Counted from the stretch's first letter, positions 35,134 to 44,146 are shown. The stretch: 64,000 nucleotides of DNA from Natrinema hispanicum (GCF_004217335.1 NZ_SHMP01000003.1:310001-374000), one strand, 5' to 3'. Translations and numbers: made by a program. The notes: generated from the sequence alone by a model not told the origin.

Positions 35134-36975
35134 ATGGATCACGGTTTCCCCGCTGTCGTCTCACCCCCCGAGATCTACGGATCGGAGGTTCTGACGTGGG
35201 TTCTTGTCGGCCTCCTCCTCTACTGGGTCGCAGTCCTCAGCCTACGAAACGGCGGCTATCTGCCAGACTACATCGGTACACAGGGGCCGATTCTCACGTT
35301 CCATACCAAACGCGGCCGTGCCCTGCTCGACCGCCTCGCACAGCCAAAGCGGTTCTGGCGTGCATGGTCGAATCTCGGCGTTGGCATTGCGATCGTCGTG
35401 ATGGTGAGCATGTTCGTGTTTCTCATCCGTGCAGCGATGGTCACGCTCTCGTCGCCACAGGTGTCGTCCTCGGCGGTCCGACAGCCACGCAACGTCCTCG
35501 TGATCCCCGGCGTCAACGATTTCCTGCCGCTTGCGGCCACACCGGGCATCGTCTTCGGGCTGCTCGTCGGGCTCGTCGTCCACGAGGGCGGCCATGGGCT
35601 GCTCTGTCGCGTCGAGGACATCGACATCGACTCCATGGGTGTCGCGATGCTCGCCGTCCTCCCCGTCGGCGCGTTCGTCGAACCCGACCAAGAGAGTAGC
35701 AAGGCGGCCTCCCGTGGCGGCCAGACGCGGATGTTCGCCGCCGGCGTCACGAATAACTTTGCGATCACGATCCTCGCTTTTGCCCTCCTCTTTGGCCCGG
35801 TTGCCGGCTCGATCGCCGTTGCTCCGGGCGCTGCCGTCGGCGGCGTCGCGGACAGTTCCCCTGCCGCCGACGCCGGGATCGAACCCAACGACCGCATCAC
35901 GGCGATCAACGGTACCGCAGTCGAGGGCAACGGCGACCTCGCGAACCAACTCGAGGCCACAGACGGCGAACAGGTGCGTATCGAGCTCAACGGCGAGGAG
36001 ACAGTCCCGGTCGATCGTGCACTGCTCGTAACCGCGGCGACCGACGACGGGCCGACGGGACTGTCCGCCGGCGACAAGATCCGTGCAGTCGATGGGCAGT
36101 CGGTCGCGACTGAACGCGGCTTCACCGACGCCGTTGGCGACGACGAACGGGTCACGCTGACGATCGAGCCGAAAGACAGCACGGAACGCGTCGAGCGCGA
36201 GGTGACGATCGGCGCTGCGGTTTCGATCGTCGACGGCGAGCCACTCGAGTCCCAGACTGGGCCGACCGACGAGACGTTCGTCATCACCCACTTCGACGGC
36301 GAACGGGTGCACGACTACGGAAGCCTCGCCGGGTTGCTCGAGGACACCGAGCCGGGCCAGGAGGTCACCGTCGAGGGCTATTTCGGCGATGAGCGTGCGA
36401 CCTACACCGTCACCCTCGACGAGCATCCGCGTACCGACAGCGGGTTCCTCGGCATTCAGCCCCAGCCGGGAACGTCCGGCATCTCGATGAGCGACATCGG
36501 CGTCCAGCTCTACCCCGCAGGCGAGTATCTCGGCCTGCTCGGTGGCGACAGCGAGACGCGGTTCGGCCCGGTTGCAGACACCTTCCTCGGCAAGATCGGC
36601 GTGGCACTGTTGCTGCCCGTTATTGGCGTCAGCGGCGTGCTACCCTTCAACTTCGCTGGCTTCACCGGTGGGATTCAGAACTTCTACGAGGTCCAGGGCG
36701 CACTCGGCGCGTTCGGCGACGGGGGCATCTTCCTGCTGGCGAACCTGTTGTTCTGGACCGGCTGGATCAACGTCCAGCTCGGCTTTTTCAACTGCATCCC
36801 GGCGTTCCCGCTCGACGGCGGGCACATCCTCCGGACGAGCACCGAAGCGATCGTCTCGCGGCTCCCGATCAACGCCACCCGTGGCATGGTCCGCGTGGTG
36901 ACGACCACGATCGGCGTGACGATGCTCGTCAGCTTCCTCATGTTGCTGTTCGGGCCGCAACTGCTCGCGGGCTGA
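35134..36975 (+). CDS. site-2 protease with PDZ domains (M50/RseP-like)
   Basis: 613 residues. HExxH-type motif VVHEGGHGLL is near residue 150, and the second motif NCIPAFPLDGGHILR near 565. Between them lie one clear and one weaker PDZ domain (GVADSSPAADAGIEPNDRITAING near 245, then TGLSAGDKIRAVDG), followed by two more beta-rich repeats. About six helices bracket this insert. It likely performs regulated intramembrane proteolysis, with the PDZ units gating substrate entry from outside. No sigma or anti-sigma partner is expected or seen. A membrane-exposed, acidic insert is typical of haloarchaea. Confidence 0.92.
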   Translation: MDHGFPAVVSPPEIYGSEVLTWVLVGLLLYWVAVLSLRNGGYLPDYIGTQGPILTFHTKRGRALLDRLAQPKRFWRAWSNLGVGIAIVVMVSMFVFLIRAAMVTLSSPQVSSSAVRQPRNVLVIPGVNDFLPLAATPGIVFGLLVGLVVHEGGHGLLCRVEDIDIDSMGVAMLAVLPVGAFVEPDQESSKAASRGGQTRMFAAGVTNNFAITILAFALLFGPVAGSIAVAPGAAVGGVADSSPAADAGIEPNDRITAINGTAVEGNGDLANQLEATDGEQVRIELNGEETVPVDRALLVTAATDDGPTGLSAGDKIRAVDGQSVATERGFTDAVGDDERVTLTIEPKDSTERVEREVTIGAAVSIVDGEPLESQTGPTDETFVITHFDGERVHDYGSLAGLLEDTEPGQEVTVEGYFGDERATYTVTLDEHPRTDSGFLGIQPQPGTSGISMSDIGVQLYPAGEYLGLLGGDSETRFGPVADTFLGKIGVALLLPVIGVSGVLPFNFAGFTGGIQNFYEVQGALGAFGDGGIFLLANLLFWTGWINVQLGFFNCIPAFPLDGGHILRTSTEAIVSRLPINATRGMVRVVTTTIGVTMLVSFLMLLFGPQLLAG

Positions 36976-37112
36976 TCCCGGAGCTGGCCCGATCAGCCGA
37001 CGAAACAGCTTATAACGCACAGTGTACGCGACCGCTCACAGACAGGAGTATCATCACACGATATTGGGGAGAAACCCGGCCCTTCTTAGCGTCGCCGTCC
37101 TAACCCGCGTCT

Positions 37113-38597
37113 ATGGAACGACGGCAACCACCACAGACCGAAGAGGGCTGGTACGTTCTCCACGATTTCCGGTCGATCGACTGGGACGCCTGGCGAGACG
37201 CGCCCGAGCGACGGCGCGAACGGGCGATCGAGGAGGGAATGGAGTATCTCACGTCCTGTGAGCGCGTCGACGACGCCGACGAGGGCGAGTCGGCGACGTT
37301 CGCAGTGCTCGGCCACAAGGCCGACCTGCTCGTCTTGCACCTGCGGCCGACGCTCGCCGACATCGACACACTCGAGCGCCGGTTCGAACACACCGCCCTC
37401 GCCGAGTTCACCGAGCGGGCCGACTCCTATCTCTCGGTGACGGAAGTCTCGGGCTATATGTCCCAGGACTACTTCGAGGAGGGCGAAACCGCCGACACCG
37501 GGATCGCAAACTACATCGAGTCCCGGCTCAAGCCAGCGCTGCCGGACAGCGACTTCCTCTGTTTCTACCCGATGGACAAGCGCCGCGGGCCCGACCACAA
37601 CTGGTACGAGCTCCCCTTCGACGAGCGCGCGGACTACCTCTCGAATCACGGCGAGATCGGCAAGGACTACGCCGGTCGTGTCACCCAGATCATCGCCGGC
37701 AGCATCGGCTTCGACGACTTCGAGTGGGGCATCACCCTCTTTGGCGACGACCCGACCGACGTCAAGGAACTGCTCTACGAGATGCGCTTCGATCCCTCGA
37801 GTTCCCGCTTCGCCGAGTTCGGACAGTTCTTCTCGGCCCGCCGGATGGATCCCACCGATCTGGATGCCTATCTCGCGGGCGAGCCGGTGCCACAGGAAGA
37901 CGATGCACACGGCGGCCACCCCCATGCAAGCGGCGATACCGAGGGTCACCACCACGGCGAGTCGGGCGGCCACCATGGCGGCTCCGACGGCCCACACGGC
38001 GACGACGAGGACGTCCGCAGCGAACTCGAGGAACAGGGAGTCTACGCGGGCCAACCACACGGCGAGGATGTCCACGCGGTCGTCCTCTACTCCGAAGCCG
38101 ACGCCGACGAGCTATTCGAAGAGGTCGACGGGCTGCGCCAGAACTTCGACCACTACGACACGCACGTGAAGACGGCTGTCTACGAGCCTCGAGACGACGA
38201 CGCGGAGACCGCGGTCGTCAGCCTCTGGGACACCGACCGTGCCGCGAACACGGCCGCCGGCTTCCTCGCGGATCTCCCTGATATCGTCCGGCAGGCGGGC
38301 GACGACGAGGACGACTCGTGGGGCACGATGGGGATGTTCTACACGGTCAAGCCGGAGCACCGCAGCGACTTCACCGGCGTGTTCGATGACGCCGCCGACA
38401 TGCTCGCGGACATGGATGGCCACCGCAAGACCGACCTGCTGGTCAACCGCGAGGACGAAAACGACATGTTCATCGCCAGCCGCTGGGACTCCCGCGAGGA
38501 CGCCATGACGTTCTTCCGCAGCGACGCATTCTCGGAGACCGTCGAGTTCGGTCGCGACATCCTCGTTGATCGGCCGCGACACGTCTTCCTCGCCTGA
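37113..38597 (+). CDS. HemQ/chlorite dismutase-like fused to an ABM monooxygenase domain (PitA-like)
   Basis: 494 residues. Residues 1-255 are the HemQ domain (EEGWYVLHDFRSIDWDAW, LLVLHLRPTLADI, FCFYPMDKRRGPDHNWYELPF, EWGITLFGDDP). Residues about 262-300 are a histidine-rich linker with several HxH and HH steps. Residues 305-494 are an antibiotic-biosynthesis-monooxygenase-like ferredoxin-fold (HAVVLYSEADADELFEEV, MGMFYTVKPEHRSDF). HemQ decarboxylates coproheme in haem synthesis. Haloferax PitA has the same fusion and binds haem and copper. The two-domain layout suggests haem processing or sensing. A TATA-like stretch near 37085 fits a leaderless ATG. Confidence 0.88.
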   Translation: MERRQPPQTEEGWYVLHDFRSIDWDAWRDAPERRRERAIEEGMEYLTSCERVDDADEGESATFAVLGHKADLLVLHLRPTLADIDTLERRFEHTALAEFTERADSYLSVTEVSGYMSQDYFEEGETADTGIANYIESRLKPALPDSDFLCFYPMDKRRGPDHNWYELPFDERADYLSNHGEIGKDYAGRVTQIIAGSIGFDDFEWGITLFGDDPTDVKELLYEMRFDPSSSRFAEFGQFFSARRMDPTDLDAYLAGEPVPQEDDAHGGHPHASGDTEGHHHGESGGHHGGSDGPHGDDEDVRSELEEQGVYAGQPHGEDVHAVVLYSEADADELFEEVDGLRQNFDHYDTHVKTAVYEPRDDDAETAVVSLWDTDRAANTAAGFLADLPDIVRQAGDDEDDSWGTMGMFYTVKPEHRSDFTGVFDDAADMLADMDGHRKTDLLVNREDENDMFIASRWDSREDAMTFFRSDAFSETVEFGRDILVDRPRHVFLA

Positions 38598-38642
38598 ACA
38601 CTGAGCGCTTTTTTCTGGCTGACTCGAGGCCGAGACTCGACC

Positions 38643-38831
38643 TCAGATTCTGCCAGCGTCCGACGACCCGTCGTAAAAGAAGTAGGCAGCGATTCCGGCC
38701 AGCCCGAACGCGAGCGTCACGAACGGCCATTTGCCGACCTCACGATCGGTCAGCGACGCATGAGCGGTCACGAAGATCGCGAACCCGACGTGGGCGGCGA
38801 GCGTTGCAACGACAAACGCCTGTGGGTCCAT
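38643..38831 (-). CDS. small two-helix membrane protein
   Basis: 62 residues from the ATG at 38831 (MDPQAFVVATLAAHVGFAIF). Two helices, about residues 5-24 and 36-54 (WPFVTLAFGLAGIAAYFFY), are separated by a short HASLTDREVGK loop. An upstream in-frame TTG would add residues but the ATG suits the first helix. The VTAHASLTDREVGKWPF block looks conserved in haloarchaeal small membrane proteins; no function is known. Confidence 0.65.
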   Translation of the reverse strand: MDPQAFVVATLAAHVGFAIFVTAHASLTDREVGKWPFVTLAFGLAGIAAYFFYDGSSDAGRI

Positions 38832-39455
38832 GACTCGAGGGTTCGACGCAGCGATCAAAGCCGTTACGAAGAGGACATCATACAATTCCTCACGGGGTGT
38901 TGATTTCAGATAGAGACGAATGAATCAACTGGTCAGTGTATCTGCGAACTTACCGCTGCGGGGAGTGATTAGCATCCGCTCGCTTCGCGAGCGGTTCACC
39001 GCCGGAGCGGGGTGAAACCCCGCGACGGCGGCCTTTTGGCATCAACGGGTTTTGCCGGGGGTTGAGGCTGGCGTCTGCGACGCCAGCCGATGCCCCCGGG
39101 AAAAGAGGTTGCTGTACTTACTGCAAGTGCTGTGTCCGAGACAAACGGTAAAGTCGAACAAGGTTGTCTGCGAACCTCGTCTTCGAGGACAGCGATAAGC
39201 ACAGAGCGTGTATTGTTTGTCTTTTTGCTTTTCAGGATGGATTGGAGTACTTGATCTGCACCACTCTTATGCGTGTGGAGAGCCACTTTGTAGCACGGAA
39301 TCACAGCTTCACACTGTGCGTTTGTCCCCGACGATGAAGGGGCCGCTTGAACCGGGTGTACCGGACGTGCAGGGGATTCCCCCTTGTTCTCTTCGCGTGG
39401 TCGTCACGCGGAACGCATTAGCGAGTCTCCGCGTTCCGCACTACGAGCCACCACT
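38832..39455. other. 624-bp intergenic region with stacked hairpins
   Basis: No credible gene. 38985-39105 holds three strong hairpins: GCTCGC/GCGAGC; an outer CCGCCG/CGGCGG around GCGGGGT-GAA-ACCCCGC; and an outer CCGGGGG/CCCCCGG around GGCTGGCGTC-TGC-GACGCCAGCC. The rest, to 39455, is mixed-composition sequence with no motif I can name. A structured RNA or an insertion-sequence remnant are both possible. Confidence 0.4.
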
Positions 39456-39797
39456 ATGTCACGAACCAACGAATCGGCGTCACTCGACGTCATGTTCGAC
39501 GCCCTACGCGATCCGTACCGCCGACGAATCCTGCTCGCTATCTCCGACCACAATCCACGCGATACAAGCGAATTTACCCAAGACAAATTTGCGTCCGTCG
39601 ATGTGGATGAAACCGAACCCGAACAGCTGGAACTGAAATTGCTTCACTCGCACCTGCCCAAACTGGCTGAGAAGGGATATATCGACTGGAACCCCGAGAC
39701 GCAGACGATTCGCCGGGGGCCGAACTTCGAAGATATCGCGCCGCTTCTCAAGCTAATGGACGACCACGCCGACGAGTTACCAGCTGACTGGCCGTAG
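39456..39797 (+). CDS. ArsR-like winged-helix protein
   Basis: 113 residues. SLDVMFDALRDPYRRRILLAI is the typical first helix pair of ArsR-type regulators. The recognition helix region is KLLHSHLPKLAEKGYIDW and the wing follows at NPETQTIRRGPNFEDI. A polar acidic insert (EFTQDKFASVDVDETEPE) lies between the helices. A DNA-binding regulator of unknown target. The ATG at 39456 is favoured because the codons upstream are not protein-like. A hairpin element lies directly downstream. Confidence 0.8.
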   Translation: MSRTNESASLDVMFDALRDPYRRRILLAISDHNPRDTSEFTQDKFASVDVDETEPEQLELKLLHSHLPKLAEKGYIDWNPETQTIRRGPNFEDIAPLLKLMDDHADELPADWP

Positions 39798-39833
39798 CTC
39801 ACGCTTGTTCCTCGAAAGCGAACCACTATATTC

Positions 39834-39916
39834 GCATCTGTAGTTGCTGCTCTCGAGATCGTCTGTCCGACCCTGTCTGCATTCTCGGACACCGCGCTCG
39901 CGGTAACTACAGATGC
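39834..39916. repeat. 83-bp hairpin element with 12-bp inverted ends
   Basis: GCATCTGTAGTT (39834-39845) and AACTACAGATGC (39905-39916) are perfect inverse copies. The right part matches 181-215 near the left edge of the window. It sits between the winged-helix gene and a CBS gene and could act as a terminator or be a miniature mobile element. Confidence 0.7.
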
Positions 39917-39948
39917 TTACTCCGCAGAGTTAACCCTCTACAGGAGGT

Positions 39949-40386
39949 ATGAGTAGTATGATTGACCAGATCGTCGGTGATGTGATGACACAGTCAGTTC
40001 GAACGATTCCACCGGAGACGACGGCCTGTGATGTGGCGACACTGTTCGCGGAACAGGATATCGGATCGGCAGTTGTGGTCGATCCCGAGACAGGTGAGTA
40101 CAGCGGTATCATCACTCAGTCAGATATCATGCAACAGGTGGCAGCGGGGGCAGATATCGAATCCGTTCGCGTCGCTACATTTCTGAGTACGCCACTCGTC
40201 ACGATCGACAGCACAGAGGACATCCATACCGCAGCCACGCTGATGAAAGAGCACTCGATCCGGCGACTCCCAGTCACCGACGATGGCGACCTCGTCGGCG
40301 TCCTCACAACGACTGACCTCACACACTATCTGCCTCGCCTCAGGAACACGATCCTCCGTGGACGAAACGACCTGACCAGTCAGTGA
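39949..40386 (+). CDS. two-CBS-domain protein
   Basis: 145 residues. Two CBS motifs (SAVVVDPETGEYSGIITQSDIM near residue 40-60, and HSIRRLPVTDDGDLVGVLTTTDL near 100-125). Layout and length match the CBS protein at 20986, so they are paralogues. Nucleotide-sensing Bateman module with no partner domain visible. The first ATG at 39949 and one three codons on are both possible. The region downstream is a non-coding hairpin-rich spacer. Confidence 0.86.
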   Translation: MSSMIDQIVGDVMTQSVRTIPPETTACDVATLFAEQDIGSAVVVDPETGEYSGIITQSDIMQQVAAGADIESVRVATFLSTPLVTIDSTEDIHTAATLMKEHSIRRLPVTDDGDLVGVLTTTDLTHYLPRLRNTILRGRNDLTSQ

Positions 40387-40824
40387 GATCCCTGTAATGA
40401 CCGATTCGGGAGCCCCGAATACTGGCGCATGTGGACCGTTGTCTGCCAGTCTCGTCGTTACGAAGGGAATCGGACTCACAACGAATACAGCTGACTGTGG
40501 CCGGGAGCCGTCCGACTCAACGGAAGAGCACGCTCTTCCGAGCAGCCAGGGATCAAAGGTCCCTCGGGCAGTCGGCGCTTTACGCCGACGACTTCGCGGA
40601 CGCGAGCGTCCGCTCAACGAGGGAGGGCAGGCGGATACCAGATACTGACTGCAAGCGAACCCGACGGGTGAGCGAGCAGGCCGACGACTGACCCAGAAGC
40701 CGCGCTTTGCGCGGCTGGCGGGAAAGGAGGAGTGTTTTTGATCGACCGTTTGCCGAGGGACGTCGCGCTGTGCGGCAGTACCGCTGCCGCCAGCGTAACA
40801 GACCGCAGAGCAAAAGGTCGGTGT
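40387..40824. other. 438-bp hairpin-rich intergenic region
   Basis: No gene seen. A run of short perfect hairpins is present: GAAGAGC-AC-GCTCTTC, GTCGGCG-CTTTA-CGCCGAC, GCGGACGC-GA-GCGTCCGC and GCCGCGC-TTT-GCGCGGC. Near 40727-40765 is the GAGGAGTGTTTTTGATC ... CGTTTGCCGAGGG core that is repeated near 49430. It is unlike coding sequence in all frames. Confidence 0.45.
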
Positions 40825-41208
40825 CTAGAAGTCGTGATCCGGGTCGTCTTCGACTTTCCGCTTCATCGAGTCGCGGCGGGACTTGGCGTCGCGGCCGGTC
40901 GCCTCGAGCAGGAAGTCGTTTTTGGCGTCGACGGCATCGGCGGCGGCCTCGAGTTCGTCGGGGCCGAGTTCGGTGGGGTCGCGTTCGTGGAACTCGACGC
41001 CGAGTTTGTCCTTCTTGCCGGAGTACTCGACGGCACCGACGACGATCTTCTCGAAGACGGGGTTGTCAGGCTCCTCGATGCAGAAGAGCTCGCTGCCCTT
41101 GTACTCCTGGGTGCCCGTGATCGAACCGAAGTAGTCCTCAACGGTCGACTCCAGATCCGGAATTCGCTCCTCGAGATATTCACCGCGGCGCATCTTGTAC
41201 TCCTTCAT
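40825..41208 (-). CDS. haloarchaeal protein resembling DUF5611
   Basis: 127 residues. It begins MKEYKMRRGEYLEERIPDL, has a central beta-rich block (SELFCIEEPDNPVFEKIVVGAVEYSGKKDKLGVEF) and an acidic helical tail (LEAAADAVDAKNDFLLE, then RRDSMKRKVEDDPDHDF). No catalytic or metal motif is visible. It is conserved among haloarchaea in my knowledge, with no assigned role; the name DUF5611 is from memory. A GC-rich spacer lies at its 3' side. Confidence 0.82.
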   Translation of the reverse strand: MKEYKMRRGEYLEERIPDLESTVEDYFGSITGTQEYKGSELFCIEEPDNPVFEKIVVGAVEYSGKKDKLGVEFHERDPTELGPDELEAAADAVDAKNDFLLEATGRDAKSRRDSMKRKVEDDPDHDF

Positions 41209-41404
41209 GGGTTGGGAGAAACACGGCGGAGCGTTTACCTCTTTTCATAGCCGACGTTTCGGTTTCCTGATCGGTCACCGCTACTGAACGCGCTCGTCGG
41301 GTTACGAAGGTGTGTATTCGACCACTGGCCAGGTTAGATCGTCGATCGATCGACCGGCCAGCAGCGGTGGAAGTGAACGGACGACCACAACTGGAGGGTG
41401 ACGG

Positions 41405-42496
41405 CTACTGATGCTCGCGTTCGCTGAGATAGCCTTTGCGACAGTCAGGACAGATGTCGCCGGCGCGCAGCGAGGCGCGGTCGCCGCTGGCGACGTAGTC
41501 ACATCGTGGACAGTAGAACTCAGTCGGAACGTCGTCTGCGGTGCCGTTGTCGCGGTCGGTCGGCGTCGGAACCGAGTCGGCCCACTCGATACCGCTTGCC
41601 GACTCGGACGAGGCGTCGTCGGTCGTGTCGTCAGTCGCGTCGTCGGTCGGGGGCGCTGCGGTCACCGACCGCGCGTCGTTTCTGGCATCTGCTGGCACGT
41701 CGTTGTCGATCACGACTGCGTCGTCGTCGGTTGAGGTCGGGTCGGCTGCCACGTCTTCGGTGTCGGTCCCAGTGTCGGTGTCATCATCGGGCCACTCCGT
41801 CGGGGCGGAATCGGCACCAACCGGTGGACCGACGTCGCTCGAGTCGGGCCACTCACCGTGTTCGCGGTCCCGTTCAGGGGCAAGATCGTCGTCCTCGAGG
41901 ATCTCCCCGTCATCGACGACGGGATCGCCGTTTTCGTCGGTCGGGAGATCGATGTCGTCGGTGGCCGTGGTCTCCGCGGAGGTGGTCTCCGTGTCCGAGT
42001 CAGTGGGTGTGCTTTCAACGGTCGACTCGGTGGTGTCGTCGTCGATAAATTCGGCGTCAGTCTCGGAACTGGATTCGCCGGCGTCGATGAACTCGGCATC
42101 CGTTTCGGTGACGGGTTCGTCAGCGTCAACGAACGCAGCGTCCCCTCCGGAATCGGGTTCGTCGGCGTCGATGAACTCCGCATCCGTCTCGGTGGCGGAT
42201 TCGTCAGTATCGATGACCGCGGCGTCCGTTTCGGACGTGAGTTCGTCAGTAGCGTCTGGCTCGAGGGGCGGTTCAGTCGGGTCGGGATCGTGATCGTTGG
42301 GGAGTGAGTCGGCATCTGTTCCGGCGGCGAGGCTGGTCACCTCAGTGTTCTCGCTGATGACGTTGCGCTCGCCACAGCGGGAACACTCTTCGAATTCCTG
42401 GACGGTGACGACGACCTCACTGCCCCGTTCTTCGCGCTCGTGTTCGACCTCGGTGTCGCCGAAGTCGTGTCCGAGCAGCGAACATCGCAGGACCAT
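41405..42496 (-). CDS. acidic repeat protein with two zinc ribbons (DUF7093-like)
   Basis: 363 residues. The N-terminal 45 residues carry a CxxC pair (ECSRCGE) after MVLRCSLLGHDFGD, and the C-terminus carries CPRCDY and CPDCRKGY, a four-cysteine ribbon. Between them are about 270 residues of Asp/Glu/Thr/Ser-rich disorder with a degenerate tandem repeat of roughly 14-16 residues (residues about 85-160, consensus ETDAEFIDADEP). The strongly acidic linker is usual in salt-adapted proteins, but the repetition is striking. A nucleic-acid or protein scaffold role is possible. Function unknown. Confidence 0.85.
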   Translation of the reverse strand: MVLRCSLLGHDFGDTEVEHEREERGSEVVVTVQEFEECSRCGERNVISENTEVTSLAAGTDADSLPNDHDPDPTEPPLEPDATDELTSETDAAVIDTDESATETDAEFIDADEPDSGGDAAFVDADEPVTETDAEFIDAGESSSETDAEFIDDDTTESTVESTPTDSDTETTSAETTATDDIDLPTDENGDPVVDDGEILEDDDLAPERDREHGEWPDSSDVGPPVGADSAPTEWPDDDTDTGTDTEDVAADPTSTDDDAVVIDNDVPADARNDARSVTAAPPTDDATDDTTDDASSESASGIEWADSVPTPTDRDNGTADDVPTEFYCPRCDYVASGDRASLRAGDICPDCRKGYLSEREHQ

Positions 42497-42718
42497 TGTC
42501 CAATCGTACCGATCCAGTCCATAAAAAACGTACTGCCTGTATGTCTGCTATTCGTGAAAGTAATTCGAACTGTCTCGCGGTTCCATCCTGTCGAACAAAG
42601 AAACGGTGTCCGTTTGTGGTCCGATCCCGAGACTGTGATCGAGTATCGTGAATCAAGCCGATAGCCACGTCGTCAGAACGACAAACGTCAAATCCCAGGT
42701 CGTCGAATGGGAACATGG

Positions 42719-43015
42719 ATGAGAGCAAAGCGGGAGTACCGGAACCGAGAGGGGACGGAGGTGGCGATACTCGATGCCTTGGTCGATCGCGCCGATGACG
42801 GCATGACCGTCTTCGAACTCCGGGCGGCCGTCGAGGTTGACATCGACGAACTCGAGCAGGCCCTGTCGATGCTCAAAGAAGATGATCTGATCGTCGTCGA
42901 GTCGAACTCAGAGACGGTGATCAAGCCCGCTGACCGCGTCGTCCCCGACGAGCCGGCCGACGAGGACGACGACCAGTCGATCGGGGAGTGGCTGCGCGAC
43001 CGGATGCCTTTTTGA
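42719..43015 (+). CDS. winged-helix protein resembling DUF6432
   Basis: 98 residues from the ATG at 42719 (MRAKREYRNREGTEVAILDAL); an ATG four codons earlier is less likely. The core is a compact winged helix: TEVAILDALVDRADDGMTVFELRAAVEVDIDELEQALSML is the helix set, followed by the strand pair DDLIVVESNSETVIKP. The tail is acidic. It probably binds DNA. The DUF number is from memory. It lies 40 bp before the GcvT-like gene on the same strand, so they may be co-transcribed. Confidence 0.8.
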   Translation: MRAKREYRNREGTEVAILDALVDRADDGMTVFELRAAVEVDIDELEQALSMLKEDDLIVVESNSETVIKPADRVVPDEPADEDDDQSIGEWLRDRMPF

Positions 43016-43054
43016 ATCGAAACGCCTGATACGCGCAGCGCCCAGAGGGTATCC

Positions 43055-44146
43055 ATGAGCGTCATCGAGTCCATCCACGAAGATCTCGGGGCCACGTTCG
43101 GCGAGCGCGCAGATCGGCGAATCGTCGAACACTACGGGCGACCGGAGCGTACGCATCGAGCGGTTCGCAACGGCGTCGGCTTACTCGAGTTGGCTTACGG
43201 CGTACTCGTCGTCGAGGGTGACGACCGTCTCGAGTACGTCGACAACGTGGTGTCCAACCGCGTTCCAGCAGACGACGGACAGGGGTGTTACGCGCTCGTG
43301 CTCGATCCACAGGGTGGGATCGAGGTCGAACTCTACATTTACAACGCGGGCGAGCGACTCCTCCTGTTTACCCAGCCCGAGACCGCCGAGGGGCTGGCCG
43401 AGGAGTGGTCCGAGAAGGTGTTCATCCAAGACGTCGAGATTCGCGTCGCAACCGACGAGTACGCGATTTTCGGGATTCACGGCCCACAGGCCACCGAGAA
43501 GATCGCGAGTGTCCTCAACGGTGCCGGTTCGCCCGAGCAGCGCTACTCGTTCGTCCGCGGGACGATGGGCGACGAAGGCGTCACCGTCATCCGCACCGAC
43601 GCGCTCACCGGCGAGGAGAGCTACGAGGTGGTCTGTGCCGCTGCCGACGCCGCGGCCGTCTACGACACGCTGCTCAATCAAGGGCTGAACGCCGCCCCCT
43701 TCGGCTACCGGACCTTCGAGAGCCTCGCACTCGAGGCCGGCTCGCCACTGTTTCACACTGAACTCGAGGGAACGCTCCCGAACGTCCTCGGCCTGCAAAG
43801 CGCCTTGGACTTCGAGAAGGGCTGTTACGTCGGTCAGGAGGTCGTCTCCCGCGTCGAGAACCGTGGCCAGCCCAGCCGCCAACTCGTCGGGCTGACCCTC
43901 GAGGACGAAGCCGTGCCCGAATCGGGTGCGGCCATCTTCGACGGCGACGCGTCGGTCGGCGAGGTTACCCGCGCGGGCGAGAGTCCGATGCGCGAAGAGG
44001 TCCTTGCGCTCGCGCTCGTCGACTACGGCCTCGAGAGCAACGAATTTACGGTCCGGGTTGGCGGCGACGAGGTTGCTGCGACCCGCACGGAACTCCCGTT
44101 CGTCGACGGGTCGGATCGGTCGGACCGACTCCCGAGATACGAGTAA
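43055..44146 (+). CDS. YgfZ/GcvT-like folate-binding protein
   Basis: 363 residues. The GcvT fold is indicated by the N-terminal VEHYGRPERTHRAVRNGVGLLEL, and the YgfZ-type motif is DFEKGCYVGQEVVSR near residue 255. The last strands include RQLVGLTLEDEAVP. KGCYxGQE is diagnostic for YgfZ/IBA57, which helps mature Fe-S clusters with tetrahydrofolate, while a true GcvT belongs to the glycine cleavage system. No gcvH or gcvP is next to it. I prefer the Fe-S-related assignment. Confidence 0.85.
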   Translation: MSVIESIHEDLGATFGERADRRIVEHYGRPERTHRAVRNGVGLLELAYGVLVVEGDDRLEYVDNVVSNRVPADDGQGCYALVLDPQGGIEVELYIYNAGERLLLFTQPETAEGLAEEWSEKVFIQDVEIRVATDEYAIFGIHGPQATEKIASVLNGAGSPEQRYSFVRGTMGDEGVTVIRTDALTGEESYEVVCAAADAAAVYDTLLNQGLNAAPFGYRTFESLALEAGSPLFHTELEGTLPNVLGLQSALDFEKGCYVGQEVVSRVENRGQPSRQLVGLTLEDEAVPESGAAIFDGDASVGEVTRAGESPMREEVLALALVDYGLESNEFTVRVGGDEVAATRTELPFVDGSDRSDRLPRYE

